Assembly: GCF_003858635.1 (NCBI RefSeq)
Contig: NZ_RQJO01000016.1
Coordinates: forward strand, 124,001 to 188,000
Direction of reading: 5' to 3'
DNA from: Larkinella rosea
Lineage (GTDB): Bacteria > Bacteroidota > Bacteroidia > Cytophagales > Spirosomataceae
DNA length: 64,000 nucleotides
Below the pieces are notes generated by a model. The model was not told the origin of the DNA, made no database searches, and saw only the letters and a program-made list of their open reading frames with translations. The first letter of the stretch is position 1, and each line of letters begins with the position of its first letter. The translations under genes were made by a program, and so were the position numbers. Of this stretch, positions 9,056 through 16,368 are shown one piece after another.

Positions 9056-9979
9056 GTGGTAAAAATTGGAATCATTGGCATGAGTGCGGGCAACGCCCAC
9101 CCATACTCCTGGTCGGCTATCATCAACGGTTTTTTTGATCCGGAGGAAATCAACCGGGTGGGCTACCCCGGCGTGTCGGCCTACCTGACGGCCAATCGCG
9201 ATTTGCTGGGTATTCCGGGCGCGCGGGTGACGCACGTCTGGGCGCAGGACCGGGCCATTTCGGAAAGCATCGCCAAAGCCGTTCAGGTCGAAAACGTCGT
9301 GGACGACCTGACGGAGCTGATCGGCCAGGTCGATGCGGTGATTCTGGGCCGCGACGATCCGGAAAACCACGTCGAAATGGCCAAACCGTTCATCGAAGCG
9401 GGCATTCCGCTTTTTATTGATAAACCGCTGGCGGGCAGTCTGGAAGACCTGACCTACTTTGCAGAGCAGGTGGCCAACGGCAAGTTTGTGATGTCGTGTT
9501 CGTCGATGCGCTACGCGACGGAATTGCGGGCGGTGAAGAACGAATTCAGCCAGTTGGGCAAGCTGCAACTGGTTACGGCGGTCGGCAAAAAAGACTGGAT
9601 TCGGTACGGCGTTCACATGCTGGAGGGACTGTTCATGGTGCTCGATGACCCGACGCCGGTTTCCGTCCGGCACGTGGGGCGCGAGGGTGGCGACGTGGTG
9701 TATCTGGAATTCGCCGACGGATTGCAGGCCACTGTGCATCTGTTCATGGACATTGCCCTGACCTTCCAGATTTCGCTGTTTGGAAAAGACGGCTGGCGGC
9801 TGATCGAGGTCAAAAACTGGTTTGGGATGTTCCGGGATAACCTGATCGAGTTTGTCCGCTCGGTGGAAGAAAACCGCCCGCGTCTGGATTTCGTCAAAAC
9901 CGAACGCATCATTCGGACGTTGCTGGCTGCTCACGAAAGTCTGGCCGATGGCGGAAAAACCGTGTACCTGAATTCCTAA
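9056..9979 (+). CDS. Gfo/Idh/MocA-family NAD(P)-dependent oxidoreductase
   Basis: The Rossmann fold begins at once with V-K-I-G-I-I-G-M-S-A-G, so the GTG at 9056 is the most sensible start. A TTG at 9017 would add an unconserved leader and overlap the HEAT gene. The catalytic-lysine motif is D-K-P (122-124), where most relatives have E-K-P. The product is a cytoplasmic sugar or sugar-alcohol dehydrogenase of about 307 aa. Its place between the aldolase and the SDR suggests that it oxidises or reduces an intermediate from the same acidic-sugar pathway. The exact substrate cannot be read from the sequence. Confidence 0.82.
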   Translation: MVKIGIIGMSAGNAHPYSWSAIINGFFDPEEINRVGYPGVSAYLTANRDLLGIPGARVTHVWAQDRAISESIAKAVQVENVVDDLTELIGQVDAVILGRDDPENHVEMAKPFIEAGIPLFIDKPLAGSLEDLTYFAEQVANGKFVMSCSSMRYATELRAVKNEFSQLGKLQLVTAVGKKDWIRYGVHMLEGLFMVLDDPTPVSVRHVGREGGDVVYLEFADGLQATVHLFMDIALTFQISLFGKDGWRLIEVKNWFGMFRDNLIEFVRSVEENRPRLDFVKTERIIRTLLAAHESLADGGKTVYLNS

Positions 9980-9980
9980 C

Positions 9981-10772
9981 ATGGCGGATTTATTTGCCGA
10001 TACATTCGGTTTGCAGGGAAAAGAAATCTGGGTAATTGGGGGCGCCGGGTATCTCGGGCAGGCCACGGTCCAATTGCTGCAGGCTGCGGGCGCCCGCGTG
10101 CTCTGCGCCGATCTGGAAAACCGGGCTTTCGATTTTGTTGAGAAGAGCGGTTTTGATGCTCAGGTAACACCCGCTACACTCGACATTCGGCAGGGATCGG
10201 CCATTTCAGCATTCGTAACCGAACAGATTCAAAACCGGGGAGTGCCGCACGGTTTGGTCAACCTGGCGTTTGCTTCCACCGGAAAAAAACTGGAAGAGCT
10301 GACGGAACAGGATTTCGACGAAGTGAACCACGGCGGACTGACGGCCACGTTTCTGCTGGCCCGGGCGGTCGGGCAGGAAATGGCAAAGCTGGGGCGCGGA
10401 AGCATGGTTTTGTTTTCGAGCATGTACGGTTCCGTCTCGCCCGATCCGGCGGCTTACGAAGCGCCGATGAACAAAAACCCCATCGAATACGGGGTCGGCA
10501 AAGCCGGGATTATCCAGATGACGCGCTACCTGGCGGTGCATTGGGGTCGGCAGGGCGTTCGCTGCAACTGTATTTCGCCCGGACCGTTTCCGAATCCAGC
10601 GGTGCAGCAAAACGAACCGATTTTTGTCGAACGCCTTTCGCAGAAAACCCCGCTGGGACGCGTCGGCCAGTCGCCGGAAATCGCGGGAGCGGTGACGTTC
10701 CTGTTATCGGATGCTGCTTCGTACATCACCGGGCAAAACCTGTTCGTCGATGGCGGCTGGACGAGCTGGTAG
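9981..10772 (+). CDS. Short-chain dehydrogenase/reductase (classical SDR)
   Basis: A 263-aa classical SDR starting one base after the oxidoreductase stop. The nucleotide-binding motif is G-G-A-G-Y-L-G (20-26). Catalytic Ser is at 146/147 (L-F-S-S-M-Y-G), Tyr170 and Lys174 form the Y-x-x-x-K pair, and S-P-G-P-F follows. The C-terminus F-V-D-G-G-W is typical of sugar or acyl SDRs. An acidic residue after beta-2 (C-A-D-L) suggests NAD(H) preference. It is the last gene of the plus-strand cluster and presumably interconverts a hydroxyl and keto group of the same sugar intermediate. Confidence 0.88.
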   Translation: MADLFADTFGLQGKEIWVIGGAGYLGQATVQLLQAAGARVLCADLENRAFDFVEKSGFDAQVTPATLDIRQGSAISAFVTEQIQNRGVPHGLVNLAFASTGKKLEELTEQDFDEVNHGGLTATFLLARAVGQEMAKLGRGSMVLFSSMYGSVSPDPAAYEAPMNKNPIEYGVGKAGIIQMTRYLAVHWGRQGVRCNCISPGPFPNPAVQQNEPIFVERLSQKTPLGRVGQSPEIAGAVTFLLSDAASYITGQNLFVDGGWTSW

Positions 10773-10794
10773 CTATTTCGAACTGAACGTGAAT

Positions 10795-10809
10795 CGTCTC
10801 GTAGAGACG
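10795..10809. repeat. Short perfect hairpin downstream of the SDR
   Basis: CGTCTCGTAGAGACG is a perfect 6-bp stem with a GTA loop, 22 bases after the SDR stop. It is not followed by a T run, so it may be a degenerate repeat or an mRNA 3'-end hairpin rather than an intrinsic terminator. Confidence 0.4.
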
Positions 10810-10914
10810 GAATGTTTATAGATCCAATTGCCTGAATATGAACCGCCTGCCGTAGGTAGGAAACTCCTATCAGCAACTTTCAGAAGCAAACCATCCGGAC
10901 TTCCCGAGTCGAAT

Positions 10915-10968
10915 ACACTTTCCCATTTCTAAATCCCGAAAAACCGGTGGTTAGGAATGGGAAAGTGT
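10915..10968. terminator. Long inverted repeat, probable transcript end
   Basis: Arms 10915-10932 (ACACTTTCCCATTTCTAA) and 10951-10968 pair over 18 bp with one mismatch around an 18-base loop, followed by CTTTTAAA. It lies in the 330-bp gap between the SDR and the next plus-strand gene and probably ends the preceding transcript. The T run is short, so a transcript-stabilising or protein-binding role is also possible. The rest of the gap shows nothing coding. Confidence 0.6.
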
Positions 10969-11041
10969 CTTTTAAAGGGTTGAGGCATTCTTCATTCCCT
11001 ATTTTTCACGCTCAATCTAGTTAATTCACACAACGCTGTTT

Positions 11042-11057
11042 GATAGGTTTGCCTATC
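11042..11057. promoter_or_regulatory. Small palindrome upstream of the 11103 gene
   Basis: GATAGGTTTGCCTATC has two perfect 6-bp arms around TTTG, 45 bases before the start of the secreted protein gene. Position and symmetry are compatible with an operator or a leader hairpin. No regulator can be named. Confidence 0.3.
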
Positions 11058-11102
11058 TTACACCATATTTAGAAACAATACGCATTTCAAACGAAATCAA
11101 CA

Positions 11103-11861
11103 ATGGACAGAAACCACAAATACGTATTGCCCATTCTATCGTTTATTGTGTTAGCAGGATTACAAATCAGTAGCTTTACCGCTTTTGCCCAGGGACCAGG
11201 CCCGGGTCAACGACTACCTTTACCGCCCATACCCCTAAAAAGCGATACGACTCATACCCTATCCCAACACTTCACACCGGCCTCTGCCGCCCAAAAAGCA
11301 CCCGATGCCAATGGCTTTATCCAACGATGGCTGGTGCTGGAACCTGTAAAAAAAGATATCGTCCGGAATAATATATTCACGGACAACTACCTTAAAACTG
11401 CGTTTTCGGCCGATAATTTTTCCGGCGATTACACCACCATTCCCAAAAATGGCGAAACCGTACGAGTAGGAACCCAGGAACTGAAGTGGTATGCGTTGGA
11501 CAGCAAGGCTTTCAACTTTAATTTATACCATTTTACCTACGCCATCAACAAACCAAAATACGGAATCCTGGTCTGGCTCGTCACGGTCATCGATTGCCCC
11601 GAAGAAATTAAAAATGTCCGGATGGCCGCCGGATGTAATTCCGGTAGCCTGTGGTGGTTGAATGGGCAGGAAGCCTTGCTGCTTTCCGGCGACCGGGATA
11701 TGATTGCCGATAATGGTACATCGGCTCGTTTAACGCTTAAAAAGGGTAAGAATATCATCCGTGGAGTCGTCATCAACGGACCGGGTATGGCTAATTTTTG
11801 TGTTCGTTTTTTAGATGAAAAAGGCTCGCCCGTAAAAAATTTCCGTATTCGTTACGAGTAA
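11103..11861 (+). CDS. Secreted protein of unknown function, beta-sandwich-like
   Basis: A 252-aa protein with a signal peptide ending near A-F-A-Q and a proline/glycine-rich linker. The remainder begins W-L-V-L-E-P-V and continues through many beta-strand-like segments to W-W-L-N-G-Q-E-A and K-G-K-N-I-I-R-G-V-V-I-N-G. W-L-N-G-Q followed by K-G-x-N is the pattern seen in galactose-binding-like accessory domains of glycoside hydrolases and esterases. No catalytic motif is visible. It sits 41 bases upstream of the GH43 gene, so it is probably an accessory or carbohydrate-binding partner of that enzyme. Confidence 0.55.
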   Translation: MDRNHKYVLPILSFIVLAGLQISSFTAFAQGPGPGQRLPLPPIPLKSDTTHTLSQHFTPASAAQKAPDANGFIQRWLVLEPVKKDIVRNNIFTDNYLKTAFSADNFSGDYTTIPKNGETVRVGTQELKWYALDSKAFNFNLYHFTYAINKPKYGILVWLVTVIDCPEEIKNVRMAAGCNSGSLWWLNGQEALLLSGDRDMIADNGTSARLTLKKGKNIIRGVVINGPGMANFCVRFLDEKGSPVKNFRIRYE

Positions 11862-11902
11862 CAGATCGTGGTCTGTTTAAGCGAATTAAAACCAATTAGT
11901 TC

Positions 11903-13345
11903 ATGAAAAGAATAAAAGAAATCAGCCTGATATCCTTCTTCGTTTTATGGATAACCCAAACCGTACAGGCCCAGATCGGAAGACCCTTTATCCATGATCC
12001 CTCAACCGTCGCGGAATGTGACGGCAAGTATTACACATTCGGCACCGGCGGTGGCGGATTAATTTCCCATGATGGCTGGACCTGGCATGGTGGCGGGGTA
12101 CGTCCGGGTGGTGGAGCGGCACCTGATGTCATCAAAATTGGCGATCGTTACCTGGTCATCTACGGAGCAACCGGTGGTTCGCCCAACCACAAAGGCGCTA
12201 TTCTGACCATGTGGAACAAGACCCTGGACCCCAAATCTCCCGATTTTAAGTATTCAGAACCGGTTGTCGTGGCTACTTCGGATGGCTACGAAGAGAACGA
12301 CGCCATTGACCCCGGTGTGCTGTTAGACCCCACGACCGGACGCCTTTGGCTAACGTACGGCACCTATTTTGGCTTCACACGTCTGATCGAATTAGACCCC
12401 AAAACCGGCAAACGCAAGGCAGGCAATAAACCGGTGGATGTCGCCATCGTCTGTGAAGCCAGCACATTAGTCTTCCGCGACGGTTGGTACTACCTGCTGG
12501 CCACACATGGCAGTTGCTGCGACGGAGCCAACTCGACCTACAACGTGGTGGTGGGTCGTTCGAAAAAAATAACCGGGCCATACCTCGATAATGTCGGCCG
12601 AAGCATGTTGCAGGGTGGTGGGAAGATGGTGGTGGCTACCCGCAAAGGGTTAATCGGCCCCGGGCATTTTGGCCATATCATCCTGGAGAACGGCGTTGAA
12701 AAAATGTCCATCCATTATGAAGCCGATTTAGAGCAGGGGGGCCGAAGCGTCCTGGGAATCCTTCCGGTGGTTTGGAAAGACGGATGGCCGGTTGCCGGCG
12801 AAAAGTTTAAAGAAGGCACGTATGAAATTGAATCCGTACGAAGAGGCTATGGCCTGGAATTGGCCGTTGATTTTACCCGAATGGCCGTTGGACCACGGGG
12901 GTTTGGCCAGCCGAACAATGAGCCGGTTAAGCCGATTCCGGCTCAGCAATTAGCCGATGTCATGAAAAACTGGCCAACGGGTACCATTCATTTGCGAATA
13001 GGCGACTACATGTCCCGGCCCCATCAGCAATGGACGATTACCGATGCGCCGGATACGACCGGCTACCTAGGCGGCCCCTATTATAAAATTGTCCTGGCCG
13101 GAACCGACCGGGCCTTAGCGGCAACTGCCGATGCCGAAGTGATAACCGTACCGGCATTTACCGGCGCACCTGAACAACTATGGCGAATCGATCAATTGAC
13201 GGATGGCACCTATCGAATCCTGCCTAAAACCGTACCGGATTCAGGCAGGAAGGTAGCGCTGGTATCGTCTGGAGACAGCACACCGACCCTGGCAGAGTTT
13301 GATTTTAACAGCGATAATTCCAAATGGAATTTTAGGATTCACTAA
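11903..13345 (+). CDS. Secreted GH43 arabinanase-like enzyme with trefoil-like tail
   Basis: A 480-aa protein with a signal peptide ending at V-Q-A-Q. The GH43 five-bladed propeller shows all three catalytic acids in order: base Asp32 in H-D-P-S, pKa-modulating Asp136 in A-I-D-P-G-V and acid Glu185 in C-E-A-S. The layout fits endo-1,5-alpha-L-arabinanase-type enzymes, although the precise linkage cannot be told. After about residue 355 the sequence has Q-Q-W-T-I, E-Q-L-W-R-I and S-K-W-N-F, spaced like the Q-x-W repeats of a ricin-type beta-trefoil that binds sugar. It is probably expressed with the unknown secreted protein just upstream. Confidence 0.85.
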   Translation: MKRIKEISLISFFVLWITQTVQAQIGRPFIHDPSTVAECDGKYYTFGTGGGGLISHDGWTWHGGGVRPGGGAAPDVIKIGDRYLVIYGATGGSPNHKGAILTMWNKTLDPKSPDFKYSEPVVVATSDGYEENDAIDPGVLLDPTTGRLWLTYGTYFGFTRLIELDPKTGKRKAGNKPVDVAIVCEASTLVFRDGWYYLLATHGSCCDGANSTYNVVVGRSKKITGPYLDNVGRSMLQGGGKMVVATRKGLIGPGHFGHIILENGVEKMSIHYEADLEQGGRSVLGILPVVWKDGWPVAGEKFKEGTYEIESVRRGYGLELAVDFTRMAVGPRGFGQPNNEPVKPIPAQQLADVMKNWPTGTIHLRIGDYMSRPHQQWTITDAPDTTGYLGGPYYKIVLAGTDRALAATADAEVITVPAFTGAPEQLWRIDQLTDGTYRILPKTVPDSGRKVALVSSGDSTPTLAEFDFNSDNSKWNFRIH

Positions 13346-13399
13346 AGAGATTCATGACTTAGTATGATGGGTAGTCGCTGTTGGCAAACGGCAGCACCC

Positions 13400-14383
13400 T
13401 TACTCTTTCTCTTTCAGCTTTTTCTTCACGTAATCAGCCGGGTATTGCAGGGCGATTTCGCGGATTTTGAAGCTGAATTCCGTGAAGGTTTCCTCCCAGA
13501 GTTTGGCTTCTTCCGGCGTGTAGTCGTAAAAACCGTGCGCATTGGCTACGCCCCGGCCGCCACTTTTGACAATGTCGTCAATCAGTTTGGGCACTTCCGT
13601 GCTGTTGTTGAGCGTCGGCAGCAGGTCTTTCATCACCGTGTGATACGCCGGAACCCCCGTCAGATCCATCCAGCGAAAAACGCCCACCAATGTCATGAAA
13701 TACCCCGCGTTGTTGCGGCACGAACGGTCCACATCCTCCACCGTCGCGTAGCCCTTCTCCACCAGACTGATCGCTTCCCGGTACATGGCGTACATCAGCC
13801 GGTTGGTGATAAACCCGGCAATGTCTTTTCGCACCAGAATCGGCTCTTTCCGCCAAAAATGAGCCAGTTCATACAGGTATTCGCCCTGCGAAACCGCGCT
13901 GTCGTCCCCGCAAATGATTTCCAGAAACCGGGTCGTGTGGGCCGGTTCGGCCCAGTGCAGCCCAAAAAACCGCTTCGGGTGCTGCGTCAGTTGCTGCAAT
14001 ACACTGATGGGAATCGCCGACGTATTGCTCGCCAGCAGCGCGTCGGGCGCAATCACCCGCTCCACTTTTTGGTACACCGACTCCTTGATCGCCCGGTTTT
14101 CGATCGTGCACTCGATGACCAGTTGACAGGGCCGAAGCTCCTGATAATCTTCCGTCAGGATTAGCTTACTCAAATAATGATCCGGCTGCTGATCGATCAA
14201 CCCGTGCTGCCGCGATCGCTCGAGGTGATCCTGAATCCGGGTCAGGGCATAAATCAGATCGTCGGGAATCGGCGCGACGGCCACCACGGGATGCCCCGCA
14301 ATCAGTAAACAGGTGGTGATGCTGCAGCCCATCAGCCCCAGGCCAACGAGGCCAACCGGGATCTCTTGCGGAATAAGATTCAT
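13400..14383 (-). CDS. 3-hydroxyacyl-CoA dehydrogenase-family (lambda-crystallin/gulonate dehydrogenase-like) enzyme
   Basis: The start is set at the ATG at 14383. The open frame extends upstream into the neighbouring gene but carries nothing conserved there. The 327-aa product has an NAD-binding Rossmann fold (G-L-V-G-L-G-L-M-G, 11-19), N-T-S (120-122) and the catalytic pair His143 (G-L-H-W-A-E-P) and Glu155 typical of the family. Besides fatty-acid enzymes, this family contains L-gulonate 3-dehydrogenase, which oxidises the C3 hydroxyl of a sugar acid. Beside DUF1080 and Gfo/Idh/MocA genes that reading is attractive here, but it is inference. Confidence 0.75.
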   Translation of the reverse strand: MNLIPQEIPVGLVGLGLMGCSITTCLLIAGHPVVAVAPIPDDLIYALTRIQDHLERSRQHGLIDQQPDHYLSKLILTEDYQELRPCQLVIECTIENRAIKESVYQKVERVIAPDALLASNTSAIPISVLQQLTQHPKRFFGLHWAEPAHTTRFLEIICGDDSAVSQGEYLYELAHFWRKEPILVRKDIAGFITNRLMYAMYREAISLVEKGYATVEDVDRSCRNNAGYFMTLVGVFRWMDLTGVPAYHTVMKDLLPTLNNSTEVPKLIDDIVKSGGRGVANAHGFYDYTPEEAKLWEETFTEFSFKIREIALQYPADYVKKKLKEKE

Positions 14384-14408
14384 GCGTAAACTAGTATTAA
14401 TAAACCAC

Positions 14409-15491
14409 TTATAGAATAACAACCTGGCCCGTCCGCACCGATTCGTCACAGGCGAAGGCAATCCGCAGGCTGTTGACGGCGTCCTGCATGTGATCCGTCA
14501 GGTCGATGTCTTCCCGGATGGCTTTGAGAAAATACCGCTGCTCGCGGTTGCACAGCTCCTGGTGGTCGGGTTCGTCTTCCAGATTGATCCAGGTATCGGC
14601 TTTGGCGAATTTTTCGTTGGCGTCCAGCTCCGAATGATGCACCCGGATCGACTCGGTTTTGGTGTGCGCTTCGATGGATGACGACTTGCCTTCGCCCCCG
14701 GCCTCTTTGGCCACAATCGAAACGCTGCCTTTCGGCCCGAATACATCCTTGACAAAAAAGGCGGTTTCGCTCACCATCGGCCCCCAGCCCGCTTCGTACC
14801 ACCCCACCGATCCATCGTCGAACCGAATCTGCAGCTGGCCGTAGTTGTAGTTATCGGCGGGAATTTCATCCGTCAGCCGGGCGCCGATGGCGTAGACCTG
14901 AACCGGTTTCGAACGCGTCATCTGGCACATCACGTCGATGTAATGTACCCCGCAATCCACGATCGGGCTGAGGCTTTTCATCAGATTCCGGTGCAGCGTC
15001 CACATGCTGGTGTCGCTCTGCTGGTTGAGGTTCATGCGCATCACCAGCGGTTTTCCCACCTCGTGGGAAAGCGCGACAAACTTTTCCCAGGACGGATGAT
15101 GCCGCAAGATATAGCCCACCACCAGCTTTTTGCCCGCTTTGACGGCGGCTGCCACCACGCGCTCGGCCCCGGCCACCGAGTCGGCGACCGGTTTTTCGAT
15201 AAACACATGACACCCGGCCTCAAACGATTTGACGGCAAATGCCTCGTGCGTATCGGGGTAGGTGGAGATACAAACGGCATCGGGTTGGGTGGTTGTCAGG
15301 GCCTGGTCGAAATCGCTGAACAGCGGATAACCGCCCCCCAGTTTTTCGTTCAGAATTTCCTTGCTTTTGCCGGTGGAGACGATGCCGCAGATGTCAAAGC
15401 CCTCCAGGTTGTGGTAGGCCGTGGCGTGGGAGGAGCCCATGTTTCCGCATCCCACCACCAGGACGCGGATCGGTGTTGACTGATCAGACAT
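14409..15491 (-). CDS. Gfo/Idh/MocA-family oxidoreductase
   Basis: A 360-aa cytoplasmic NAD(P)-dependent sugar dehydrogenase. The N-terminal Rossmann motif is G-C-G-N-M-G (14-19) and the catalytic motif E-K-P is complete at 99-101. The C-terminal alpha/beta domain has C-G-V-H-Y-I-D, with a conserved histidine near residue 180. It lies 40 bases downstream of the DUF1080 gene on the same strand and 25 bases before the HAD-family gene. Relatives next to DUF1080 proteins take part in oxidation of sugars at C3, so it may form or reduce a 3-keto sugar. Confidence 0.85.
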   Translation of the reverse strand: MSDQSTPIRVLVVGCGNMGSSHATAYHNLEGFDICGIVSTGKSKEILNEKLGGGYPLFSDFDQALTTTQPDAVCISTYPDTHEAFAVKSFEAGCHVFIEKPVADSVAGAERVVAAAVKAGKKLVVGYILRHHPSWEKFVALSHEVGKPLVMRMNLNQQSDTSMWTLHRNLMKSLSPIVDCGVHYIDVMCQMTRSKPVQVYAIGARLTDEIPADNYNYGQLQIRFDDGSVGWYEAGWGPMVSETAFFVKDVFGPKGSVSIVAKEAGGEGKSSSIEAHTKTESIRVHHSELDANEKFAKADTWINLEDEPDHQELCNREQRYFLKAIREDIDLTDHMQDAVNSLRIAFACDESVRTGQVVIL

Positions 15492-15531
15492 GACGAATTT
15501 CGGTTAATCGGTTTGGGGTTTTATTGGGGTG

Positions 15532-16332
15532 TTATTTCCGTAAAGGCACCAATTCTACTTTTCGAACAAACAGTTCGGCGCCTTCGGACTGAATCTGAAT
15601 GCGGCCTTTCGAGGGTTTGACCTGCGTGGCCTGATTGACCAGCACGCCGTTCAGATAACTGGAAATCCGATCCTCGTCGGCGACGCACACCATCGTATTC
15701 CACTCCCCGAGCGGTTTTTCGACGTCTTTCGCGCCCCGAAATCCCTTGACATCCTTCCAGTTCGGGTCGCGGTCGAACCAGTCGATGCGGCCGCTGTGGA
15801 TGGTGACGGGCGTACCCGACGGCGAAAAAACGCGCCCCCCGCCTTCTTTGTTCGGCGCAATGGTGGCCGTCAGGGCGTAGTTGTCGGTGCCGTCGCCAAC
15901 CACCAGAAAATCACCGGTTCCCCCTTCAATGAGCTGGCATTCGATGGAGCGCATCCAGATGCCGCGATACCCGCCGTCCGGCCCGGTCGAGTGCAGGAGC
16001 ACGCCACTATCGCGCGCCCGGTCGGCCCGGGGGGCGTAGGTGTTGTCGCCCCATTTGAACTCCACGGTCAGCGTGTAATTCGCGTATTCCTCGTCGGTAA
16101 TGATGCTGCCGTATTCCTCGCCCGAGACGTGAATCAGTCCCTTTTCGACCGTGAACACCTTTTTTACGTCGTTCTCGCGGCCCCGTTTTTCCACAAACCG
16201 GTACCAGCCTTTCAGGTTTTTCCCGTTGAAAAGCCGGACGGTTTTTGACCGTTTCGACTGCGCCGTGGTTTCGCCCGTTATCACGAACAGGCAAAGGATT
16301 GCAGCCAGAAATTTAAGATTTAATTTCCCCAT
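15532..16332 (-). CDS. DUF1080 3-keto-disaccharide-hydrolase-type protein, secreted
   Basis: A 266-aa protein with a signal peptide (cleavage near T-T-A-Q) and a concanavalin-like DUF1080 domain. It shows L-F-N-G-K-N-L-K-G-W, V-E-F-K-W-G, R-D-S-G-V-L-L-H and the late L-N-G-V-L-V-N-Q element. DUF1080 is now described as a 3-keto-glycoside hydrolase family that cleaves glycosides already oxidised at C3. The genes around it encode a Gfo/Idh/MocA oxidoreductase and a PVC-type cytochrome protein, a grouping often seen with such hydrolases. Probably periplasmic. The substrate is unknown. Confidence 0.82.
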   Translation of the reverse strand: MGKLNLKFLAAILCLFVITGETTAQSKRSKTVRLFNGKNLKGWYRFVEKRGRENDVKKVFTVEKGLIHVSGEEYGSIITDEEYANYTLTVEFKWGDNTYAPRADRARDSGVLLHSTGPDGGYRGIWMRSIECQLIEGGTGDFLVVGDGTDNYALTATIAPNKEGGGRVFSPSGTPVTIHSGRIDWFDRDPNWKDVKGFRGAKDVEKPLGEWNTMVCVADEDRISSYLNGVLVNQATQVKPSKGRIQIQSEGAELFVRKVELVPLRK

Positions 16333-16368
16333 TTGTAAGCTATTTTTTGTCTCCGAAGCGGTTTTGGG

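Noticed and set aside
10837-10860. A GTAGGTAGG-rich stretch that resembled the REP family
   Set aside because: It lacks the palindromic core CACGGACT/AGTCCGTG, so the similarity is limited to a few bases.
13346-13399. A terminator between the GH43 gene and the convergent dehydrogenase gene
   Set aside because: Only a four-base stem could be drawn and no T run follows.
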